From F1-120-MAGs118 sp013360535 (GTDB taxonomy: Bacteria > Planctomycetota > UBA1135 > GCA-002686595): a stretch of 64,000 nucleotides of DNA. Location: the NCBI GenBank assembly GCA_026647215.1, contig JAPKHC010000011.1, positions 1 to 64,000 on the forward strand, in the 5' to 3' direction. Below are positions 57,697 through 64,000 of the stretch, one piece after another. Position numbers and translations under genes: made by a program. The notes below the pieces were generated by a model. That model saw only the letters and a program-made list of their open reading frames with translations, made no database searches and was not told the DNA's origin. Every line of letters starts with the position of its first letter. Position 1 is the first letter of the stretch.

Positions 57697-59310
57697 ATGC
57701 GCCACCTCCTCGCCCTTCTGGCCGTCCTCTTCGCCTCCCTGAGCGCCCAGGCCCAGCTCGTCGCGGTCCACTTCAAGGACATGAAGACGGCCAACCGCTT
57801 CAAGGACAACCTCGTCGTGTTCCAAGGTGAGTTCGTCGTGGTCGGCGAGCCGCTGACGAACCTGACCTACGACCCCGACAGGGGCCTGTCCTGGGACCGC
57901 AACCAGTCGGTCGAGCTGATCGTCGGCGACCCGGGCGACCCGCTGAAGGTCCCCTACGAGGTCGAGTCGGACGGCAAGCGCAAGATCACCGGCAAGAAGG
58001 CGCGGCTGGGCTTCGCCCCGAGCGACATCGACCACTTCTCGATGTACATGCGCGAGGGCTCGCTGCCGGGCATGGCGGCCGACTACCAGGCGCGCCGTGG
58101 CCTGATCGAGGTCGAGCGCGAGGCGCGCGACAAGTTCGCCAAGGGGTCGCCGGAGTACATGGCCGCCCACCAGCGCATGGTGACGCAGCTCGAGCGCCTG
58201 CAGAACTGGCTCGAGACCGGCCTGTACCCGGGCGCCGCGGAGAAGGTCGGCAAGGAGCTCGCCAAGGAGCGCAAGGTGGTCGCCGCCGAGGCCGCCGCCG
58301 CGCGCCTCGACAAGGCGCGGGCGTCGGTCAAGGACTCGCCCCTGCACCCCGACCTCGCCACGCTCGCCAAGGAGATCTCCGGCGGCTCCGACAAGTTCAA
58401 GTCGCAGGAGAGCCTGCACGCCAAGATCATCTACCGCGAGGGCATCGACGACCTGCGCGTGAAGGAGCTCCTGCTGCTCGCCGAGGACATCGTCAACGGC
58501 TTCCGCGTCGAGTTCATCGACCCGTACGTCGACGCGAGCTATGTCGACGGCATCCCCGAGCACACGTTCATCGAGTGGTTCTTCAACTACGACGACATCC
58601 CCAAGGCCGAGAAGTACATGTCCGGCTGGTACCGGATGAGCTGGGCGCCCGAGCACAAGGAAGAGTCGCTCAAGATGGCCGGTGGCGGCACGCGCCGGGC
58701 CTTCGCGCCCGAGTACATCTACCACTGGCGCGCGGGCGATGACGCCGACCTCGAGGGCATGGTGGCCCACAACCTCGGGCACGTGCTCGCGAACCTGCAC
58801 TACGACAAGAAGCGCCTCGACATGAACCAGGACTGGCTCGAGGAGGGCGTGGCGCTCTACACCTCGCTCGAGTGGCTCGGCCGCAACTCGGTCAACTGCA
58901 AGGCCTTCGAGGAGCCCGGCAAGTACGCCAAGAAGCTCAAGCAGGTCGAGGGCGAGAAGACGGCCCAGATGGGCCAGCGCGACTGGTACAACGCGATGGC
59001 GCTCGAGGCCGGCGCCGCGATCGACCGCCTCGTGCTCAAGCCGCTGTTCGAGATGGGCGACGGCGACCTCGCGAAGTCGTGGTCCTTCTTCGACTGGCTC
59101 GCCAAGAAGGGCGGCAAGGAAGGCCAGCTCTTCCTGCGCTCCTGCTGCGAGCACTCCCACGACAAGCCCACCTTCATCAACAAGTGGCGCGTCACCTCCG
59201 AGGACATCTACGGCGTCAAGGGCGCCGACGTCTTCAACGTGATCGACAAGCGCTGGAAGGAATTCGCCTCCGGCGGCCAGGACAAGACCGGCGACACGCG
59301 CAAGCGCTGA
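57697..59310 (+). CDS. Secreted gluzincin-like protein with degenerate zinc motif (537 aa)
   Basis: This is an exported protein (signal peptide MRHLLALLAVLFASLSAQA) with an N-terminal domain of about 110 residues. A helical middle part (FAKGSPEYMAAHQRMVTQL ... VVAAEAAAARLDKARASVK) and a peptidase-like C-terminal part follow. The latter has the gluzincin layout: a helix with His358 and His362, then DWLEEGVALYTSLEW, the conserved second-helix Glu, about 20 residues later. The first motif reads H-N-L-G-H, not H-E-x-x-H: the catalytic glutamate is replaced by Asn359. It is thus probably an inactive homolog with a binding role, or a protease using a different chemistry. Divergent from pstS. Confidence 0.7.
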   Translation: MRHLLALLAVLFASLSAQAQLVAVHFKDMKTANRFKDNLVVFQGEFVVVGEPLTNLTYDPDRGLSWDRNQSVELIVGDPGDPLKVPYEVESDGKRKITGKKARLGFAPSDIDHFSMYMREGSLPGMAADYQARRGLIEVEREARDKFAKGSPEYMAAHQRMVTQLERLQNWLETGLYPGAAEKVGKELAKERKVVAAEAAAARLDKARASVKDSPLHPDLATLAKEISGGSDKFKSQESLHAKIIYREGIDDLRVKELLLLAEDIVNGFRVEFIDPYVDASYVDGIPEHTFIEWFFNYDDIPKAEKYMSGWYRMSWAPEHKEESLKMAGGGTRRAFAPEYIYHWRAGDDADLEGMVAHNLGHVLANLHYDKKRLDMNQDWLEEGVALYTSLEWLGRNSVNCKAFEEPGKYAKKLKQVEGEKTAQMGQRDWYNAMALEAGAAIDRLVLKPLFEMGDGDLAKSWSFFDWLAKKGGKEGQLFLRSCCEHSHDKPTFINKWRVTSEDIYGVKGADVFNVIDKRWKEFASGGQDKTGDTRKR

Positions 59311-59382
59311 CGCCGCGGCACCTCCGCGGGCCGCGGCCGACTCGATGGCTTCGGTCCAACCTCCCCCTGCAGGTCAGGCCCC

Positions 59383-60579
59383 ATGAGAATCGAGTCGATC
59401 CGACTCAAGAACTACCGCGCATTCCGGGATGTGCAGCTGAAGGACATCCCGAGCTTCTGCGTGCTCGTGGGCGCCAACGGTACGGGCAAGAGCACCCTCT
59501 TCTCGGTCTTCGCGTTCCTGCGGGATGCGATGTCGAGCAACATCACCGCGGCCCTCGGCCGGCTCGGCGGCAGCCGCGGTTTTCAGGAAGTCCGCTCGCG
59601 CGGGAGTGTCGGGCCGATCGAGATCGAGCTGAAGATCCGCGCCGACGTCGGAACGGGCCCGGCCAAGCTCATCACCTATGAGCTGGTGATCGACGAGGTC
59701 GACGGACGTCCGATGGTCGCTCGCGAGATCCTCAAGTACCGCCGCGGAAGCGCGGGCAAGCCTTGGCACTTCATCGACTTCACGAACGGCGCCGGAGTCG
59801 CGGTCACGAACGAGATCGACAGCGTGGCCGACGAGGCGGAGCTCGTCCGTGAGTCGCAGACTCTCAAGAGCCCCGACATTCTCGCGATCAAGGGCCTCGC
59901 GCAGTTCGAGCGCTTTCCGGCCGCCGTCGCGCTCGGCACGCTGATCGAGAACTGGCACCTGTCCGACTTCCACATCAGCCGCGCGCGCCCCGAGCAGGAA
60001 GCGGGCTACGCGGAACACTTGAGCCGTGAGGGCGAGAACCTGTCGCTCGTCGTGGAGTACCTCCAGAAGCAGCACCGCGCGACGTTCGAGAAGATCCTCC
60101 TCAAGCTCGCTCAACGCGTGCCGGGCATGGCCAAGGTCGAATCCAAGGTCACGGAAGAAGGCCGCGTGCTGCTGAAGTTCCAGGACGGCTCGTTCGAGGA
60201 CCCGTTCCTGGCGCGCTATGTCTCCGACGGCACGATCAAGATGCTCGCGTACCTCGTGCTGCTCCACGATCCGGCGCCGCATCCGCTCCTGTGCATCGAG
60301 GAACCCGAGAACCAGCTCTACCCCGCCTTGCTGGCGGAACTCGCCGAGGAATTCAGGGACTATGCCCAGCGAGGCGGACAGGTATTCGTGTCCACGCACT
60401 CGCCGGACTTCCTGAACGCCGTCGAGCTCGACGAGGCGTTCTGGCTCGTGAAGAAGGATGGCTACACGCAGGTCCAGCGCGCTCGGGACGACGGGCAGAT
60501 CGCCGCCTACGTCAGCGAGGGCGACAAGCTGGGCTACCTGTGGAAACAAGGGTTCTTCGAAGGCGCCGACCCGCGATGA
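59383..60579 (+). CDS. AAA family ATPase (AAA_21/OLD-like) (398 aa)
   Basis: This is an SMC-like cytosolic ATPase. Walker A is GANGTGKST (residues 28-36) after the typical opening MRIESIRLKNYRAF. The signature region has FLARYVSDGTIKMLAYLVLL, Walker B LLCIEEPENQLYP and the switch-like STHSPDFLNAV, as in OLD/AAA_21 ATPases. It overlaps the next gene (DUF4276) by four bases (ATGA). Such ATPase/TOPRIM-like pairs are often anti-phage or plasmid-exclusion systems. No other defence genes are nearby, so this is a candidate, not proof. Confidence 0.85.
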   Translation: MRIESIRLKNYRAFRDVQLKDIPSFCVLVGANGTGKSTLFSVFAFLRDAMSSNITAALGRLGGSRGFQEVRSRGSVGPIEIELKIRADVGTGPAKLITYELVIDEVDGRPMVAREILKYRRGSAGKPWHFIDFTNGAGVAVTNEIDSVADEAELVRESQTLKSPDILAIKGLAQFERFPAAVALGTLIENWHLSDFHISRARPEQEAGYAEHLSREGENLSLVVEYLQKQHRATFEKILLKLAQRVPGMAKVESKVTEEGRVLLKFQDGSFEDPFLARYVSDGTIKMLAYLVLLHDPAPHPLLCIEEPENQLYPALLAELAEEFRDYAQRGGQVFVSTHSPDFLNAVELDEAFWLVKKDGYTQVQRARDDGQIAAYVSEGDKLGYLWKQGFFEGADPR

Positions 60580-61133
60580 AACAGCTGGTGTTCCTGCTCG
60601 AGGAGCCCTCCGCGCGGGCGTTGCTCGAGCAATTCCTGGAACCCCGCATGCCTCAGGAGTGGCAGGTCCGGTACGTGGTCTTCGAGGGCAAACAGGACCT
60701 CGAGAACAACTTGGTGCGTCGACTTCGGGGCTGGCGAGCGCCCAATACCGCTTTTGTGGTGCTTCGAGATCAGGACGCCGCGGACTGCGAGGACGTCAAG
60801 GCGCGACTGGTCGCGCTGGTTGCAGCGTCCGGTCGCAGCGCCCTCGTGCGGGTCGCGTGCCGGGACCTCGAGTCGTGGATCCTGGGCGACCTCGACGCAC
60901 TGGCCGAAGCGTTCGAAGCGCCGCGCGTCGCAGAGCTCTCGACCAAGGCGAGATTTCGCGATCCTGACCGGCTGGTGAAGCCCGTCGAGGAGCTGCGCAG
61001 GCTCGTCCCCTCCTACCAGAAGATCGATGGGGCCCGCCGGGTCGGCCGTCATCTCGACCCGAGTCGCAGCCGCTCGAGGAGTTTTCGCACCTTCGTCTCG
61101 GGCGTGGAGCGCCTCTGGAGCTCCCGCTCCTGA
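60576..61133 (+). CDS. DUF4276 (TOPRIM-like) protein paired with AAA ATPase (185 aa)
   Basis: This is a small acidic/basic protein of the DUF4276 family, thought to have a TOPRIM-like fold that binds metal and may cut nucleic acid. The strand-turn LVFLLEEPSARALLEQFL supplies a conserved Glu (Glu9 or Glu10). Further acidic residues are in VVLRDQDAADCEDVKARL and CRDLESWILGDLDAL. ATG 60576 overlaps the ATPase stop, so the products are made together and probably form one complex. No signal peptide. Function as nuclease or effector is inferred. Confidence 0.75.
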   Translation: MKQLVFLLEEPSARALLEQFLEPRMPQEWQVRYVVFEGKQDLENNLVRRLRGWRAPNTAFVVLRDQDAADCEDVKARLVALVAASGRSALVRVACRDLESWILGDLDALAEAFEAPRVAELSTKARFRDPDRLVKPVEELRRLVPSYQKIDGARRVGRHLDPSRSRSRSFRTFVSGVERLWSSRS

Positions 61134-61227
61134 CGGGCGTCGCTCGGGGCTGGACCGGTCGGCTGGCGTGAGCGGTCGCTGCGCGCGCAGTGCCTCGTCT
61201 CGTTCGGCCAGCCTGCGCGAGGCGGAG

Positions 61228-61233
61228 TAGAGT
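61228..61233 (+). promoter_or_regulatory. -10-like hexamer TAGAGT before the carboxypeptidase gene
   Basis: TAGAGT lies 38 bases before the ATG at 61272, immediately upstream of the leader hairpin. The same hexamer precedes the deoxyhypusine-synthase-like gene. Confidence 0.3.
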
Positions 61234-61240
61234 GGCGGGG

Positions 61241-61261
61241 CCTGCGCGCAGCGGGCGCAGG
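61241..61261 (+). promoter_or_regulatory. Leader hairpin masking the ribosome-binding site of the carboxypeptidase
   Basis: CCTGCGC at 61241-61247 pairs with GCGCAGG at 61255-61261. The right arm runs into GGAGAG, the ribosome-binding site of the gene at 61272. This could reduce translation unless the hairpin opens. No known riboswitch class recognised. Confidence 0.3.
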
Positions 61262-61271
61262 AGAGTTCCCC

Positions 61272-63113
61272 ATGCTTTCGCGTTCGTGGACGGTCGGTGT
61301 CGCGCTCGTGGTGCTGTCCACGCTCCCCTCGGCGCAGTCGGCGTGGGTGCGCGTGGCGAGCGAGCGGCCGGTGGAGCTTGCGGAGGTGCTCGAGCGCGCG
61401 GGCTTCGACGTGCTCGAGGGCGAACGCGCCGGTGCGTTCGAGCTGGTCGTCAGTCCGCAGGAACGGGTGCAGCTCGAGCGGCTGGGGCTCGAGGTCGAGC
61501 TCGTGCGCAACGGACGGCCGTTGCGCGACCTGCAGCCGCAGCCCGAGCTCGCGGTGCCGACGGGTTATCCCGACCTCGCGGCGGTGCTCGCGAGCCTGCA
61601 GGCCACGGCCGCGAGCCATCCGACGATCTGCCGCGTCGTGAACCTCAACACGTCGCTCGGCATGCCGCTCACGGCCGAGGGGCGCGCGCTGCACGCGCTC
61701 GTGATCTCCGACAACGTCGCGACCGACGAAGACGAACCGGCGGTGCTCGTCGTCGCCGATTACCACGCGCGCGAGATCGTGACGCCGGTGATCGCCCTGC
61801 ACGCGATCGAGCGCTTCACGACGCTCTACGGCAGCGACCCGCGCATCACGGGGCTCGTCAATTCCCATGAGATCTGGATCGTGCCGGTCTGCAACCCCGA
61901 CGGCTACGAGCACGTCTTCGCGGTCGACAACCTGTGGCGCAAGAACCGCCGCAACAACGGCTCGAGCTACGGCGTCGACCTCAACCGCAACCACTCGTTC
62001 GCGTGGTCGTCGTCCTGCGGCGGCAGCACGTCGCCGAGCTCGAGCACGTACCGCGGTCCGGCGGCGAGTTCCGAGCCCGAAGTGCGCGTGATCGAGGCGC
62101 TCACGGCGCGCGAGCGCTTCGCCAAGGTCCTCGACTACCACTCGACCGGGCGCGAGGTGCTGTACGCCTACGCTTGCGCCGCGCATCCGTGGGAGACGCC
62201 GTTCCTCGAAGGCGAGGCGCAGCAGCTCTCGGTCGCGTCGGGTTACGCCGGCGCGCGGCGCAGCCCGAGTGCGGAAGGCGAGCACTACGAGTGGCAGACC
62301 GTGCTCGGCGCCTACGCGTTCCTGATCGAGACGCACACGCAGTTCCAGCCGACCTACGCGAGCGCGCAAGCCGAGGCCGCGCTGCTTTGGCCGGGGCTTC
62401 TGTGGTGGCTCGAGCGCCCCACCTCGCTCTCGGGCCACGTCACCGACGCCTGCTCGGGCGCGAGCCTTGCCGCGACGATCGAGCTCGTCGGCGTGCCGTT
62501 CGCCAACGGCGAGGGCTTTACCAGCGGCGGCGAGCACGGCCGCTACGACGTCATCGCGGCTCCCGGCAACCACTCCGTGCGCTTCAGCGCGCCGGGCTAC
62601 GCGCCGCAAACCTTCCCCGTGACGATCTCCGCGACCAGCGCGCAGGTGCTCGACGTGCAGCTCGTTGCCAGCTCTCCGTGGAGCACGTACTGCACGGCCG
62701 GCACGAGCTCACTGGGCTGCACGGCCTCGCTCAGCGCCCTCGGCACGCCGAGCGCCAGCTTCTCGTCCCCCTTCACCGTCCTCGCGAGCGGTGTCGACGC
62801 GCAGCGCTCGGGCCTCTTCTTCTACGGCGCCACCGGCCCCGTCTCGACCCCGTGGGCCATCGGCTCCACGAGCACACTCTGCGTCGCCCCGCCACGCCAG
62901 CGCACGCTCGTGCAGGACTCCAGCGGCACCGCAGGCGCCTGCGACGGCTCGCTCTCGCTCGACTGGAACGCGTACGTGCTCACGCACCCTTCCGCGCTCG
63001 GCGTCCCCTTCTCCGCCGGCGCCGAGGTCTGGACCCAAGCCTGGTTCCGCGACCCGCCGAGCCCGTCCGGCACCACGCTCAGCGACGCCCTCCACTTCCG
63101 ACTGTGCCAGTAG
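61272..63113 (+). CDS. Secreted M14 zinc carboxypeptidase with planctomycete C-terminal domain (613 aa)
   Basis: This is an extracellular metallocarboxypeptidase of family M14 (carboxypeptidase T/A-like). The signal peptide is MLSRSWTVGVALVVLSTLPSAQS. Zinc ligands are His165 and Glu168 (DYHAREIV) and His290 (DYHSTGREVLY); the catalytic Glu is Glu353 (FLIETHTQF). Substrate-binding residues appear in NPDGYEH, NRRNN and VDLNRNHSFAW. After the catalytic domain come a carboxypeptidase-regulatory-like beta domain (LSGHVTDACSGASLAATIELV) and a C-terminal 130-residue domain (CTAGTSSLGCTASLS ... RSGLFFYGATGP) that is the shared surface domain. Confidence 0.9.
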   Translation: MLSRSWTVGVALVVLSTLPSAQSAWVRVASERPVELAEVLERAGFDVLEGERAGAFELVVSPQERVQLERLGLEVELVRNGRPLRDLQPQPELAVPTGYPDLAAVLASLQATAASHPTICRVVNLNTSLGMPLTAEGRALHALVISDNVATDEDEPAVLVVADYHAREIVTPVIALHAIERFTTLYGSDPRITGLVNSHEIWIVPVCNPDGYEHVFAVDNLWRKNRRNNGSSYGVDLNRNHSFAWSSSCGGSTSPSSSTYRGPAASSEPEVRVIEALTARERFAKVLDYHSTGREVLYAYACAAHPWETPFLEGEAQQLSVASGYAGARRSPSAEGEHYEWQTVLGAYAFLIETHTQFQPTYASAQAEAALLWPGLLWWLERPTSLSGHVTDACSGASLAATIELVGVPFANGEGFTSGGEHGRYDVIAAPGNHSVRFSAPGYAPQTFPVTISATSAQVLDVQLVASSPWSTYCTAGTSSLGCTASLSALGTPSASFSSPFTVLASGVDAQRSGLFFYGATGPVSTPWAIGSTSTLCVAPPRQRTLVQDSSGTAGACDGSLSLDWNAYVLTHPSALGVPFSAGAEVWTQAWFRDPPSPSGTTLSDALHFRLCQ

Positions 63114-63250
63114 CGCGTTCGCAGCCCCTTCCGAGCTCGACGATGTCGCGAACTTGTCGAGGAATCCCGACGGGCGGCCACGGGATCGACGTGGGGTGCA
63201 TACTCGGGGCACGGTCCGTTTCAGGCGTCTCGAACTTCGGAGTGCCCTTC

Positions 63251-64000
63251 ATGCGTGTCGCCCTCGCCCTTTGCATCACCGCCTTGCCCGCGGCAGCCCA
63301 GAGCACTTGGTATGTCGACGGGAACGGCACTCCGCCGGGCACCGGGACGCTCGCCGATCCGTACACGAGCATCCAGTACGCGGCGACGCGGCCGACGACG
63401 CTCGATCACGACACGCTGCTCGTGGCGCCAGGGACGTACGTCGAGAACGTCCTGGTCGACAGCAAGTCGGTCCGCATCCGCAGCAGCGGCGGTCCGCTGG
63501 TCACGACCCTGCGCGCGGCCCTGCCGGGGACGATCGTGCGCTTCGACAACTTCAGCGTGCTCGACGGCTTCACGGTCACGGGTTGGTTGCCGGGAAGCAC
63601 GGCGCCCATCAAGGCGGCGGTGCACCTGCTCGACGCCAGCCTCGAGAACTGCATCGTGCGCGACAACGCGTGGCTGGCGGTCTATTCGCAGTACACCGGC
63701 ACGTTGCAGCGCTGCACGCTGATGAACAACGGGTTCGACGTGAGCGTCGACACGTTCACGGGCTTCCTCACGCTCGATGAGACCATCCTGTCGCTGGGCT
63801 TCCACGCCGCGGGCGGCTTCCAGAACGTATATGCCCGCTACTCCATCGCCGACTACGGCGACTTCCCGCCGTCGTTCTTCGGGCCCGGCAATCTCGAAGT
63901 GGATCCGCTGCTGTGGGATCCGACCGGCGGCGACGCGCACCTGCGGCCGGGCTCGCCCGCAATCGATGCGGGCAATCCGGCGAGTCCGCTCGATCCCGAT
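63251..64000 (+). CDS. Secreted right-handed beta-helix protein, C-terminus cut by window edge (250+ aa)
   Basis: This open frame has no stop before the window end. It starts at ATG 63251 with a signal peptide (MRVALALCITALPAAAQ). The opening STWYVDGNGTPPGTGTLADPYTSIQYA and LLVAPGTYVENVLVDSKSVRIRS are typical of DUF1565/parallel-beta-helix proteins. Repeated helix coils follow (DNFSVLDGFTVTG, LENCIVRDN, LQRCTLMNNGFD). The DPLLWDPTGGDAHLRPGSPAIDAGNP segment at the end is the choice-of-anchor Q type region that often precedes a C-terminal sorting domain. Family and start are clear, the 3' part is unseen. Confidence 0.8.
   Translation, partial: MRVALALCITALPAAAQSTWYVDGNGTPPGTGTLADPYTSIQYAATRPTTLDHDTLLVAPGTYVENVLVDSKSVRIRSSGGPLVTTLRAALPGTIVRFDNFSVLDGFTVTGWLPGSTAPIKAAVHLLDASLENCIVRDNAWLAVYSQYTGTLQRCTLMNNGFDVSVDTFTGFLTLDETILSLGFHAAGGFQNVYARYSIADYGDFPPSFFGPGNLEVDPLLWDPTGGDAHLRPGSPAIDAGNPASPLDPD

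Overview
The window is high-GC DNA from a bacterium that most resembles Planctomycetota. Three things suggest this: many secreted proteins with FG-GAP/VCBS propellers or other ectodomains that share a C-terminal domain of about 140 residues (CTAxxNSxGCxP ... LNQKxGLLFYG ... WSRDP); genes packed with 4-base ATGA/GTGA overlaps; and frequent starts with no Shine-Dalgarno sequence just behind a TAGRNT-type hexamer. The lineage is an inference. No rRNA or phylogenetic marker was available. Layout: 1-12 kb holds large secreted FG-GAP proteins, interrupted by an apparent ExoY/CyaA/edema-factor-type nucleotidyl cyclase (3161-4315) and a class I methyltransferase. 12-20 kb holds a lipoprotein-type 2-hydroxyacid dehydrogenase, a GT-C-type membrane protein, a deoxyhypusine-synthase-like enzyme, a GH99-like protein, a bacilliredoxin, an ankyrin lipoprotein and a decayed DUF4160/DUF2442 pair. 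20-29 kb holds another FG-GAP protein, tRNA-Leu(UAG), a DEAD-box helicase and a 2-oxoacid oxidoreductase operon whose first gene fuses the gamma subunit, a GltD-like flavoprotein and a ferredoxin. The core of the window (29.4-49.9 kb) is a cytochrome and electron-transfer locus. It contains system II cytochrome c maturation (ResB and a CcsA/ResC-type protein), CsgG/LpoB-like lipoproteins, a double-parvulin foldase, a 26-heme lipoprotein cytochrome, a 16-heme cytochrome, two beta-propeller proteins and a beta-rich, possibly barrel-forming outer-membrane protein. On the opposite strand are two tandem hexaheme cytochromes whose heme-flanking motifs resemble Geobacter OmcS/OmcT nanowire cytochromes, and a five-heme cytochrome. 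At least 59 CxxCH sites are encoded by five genes within about 12 kb. The simplest reading is an extracellular electron conduit with its own maturation factors. 50-64 kb holds a secreted protein with the shared C-terminal domain, a complete pstSCAB phosphate-uptake operon with enlarged permeases, a secreted metallopeptidase-like protein with a broken HExxH motif, an AAA ATPase/DUF4276 pair (possible defence module), an M14 carboxypeptidase with the shared C-terminal domain, and the start of a secreted beta-helix protein cut by the window edge.
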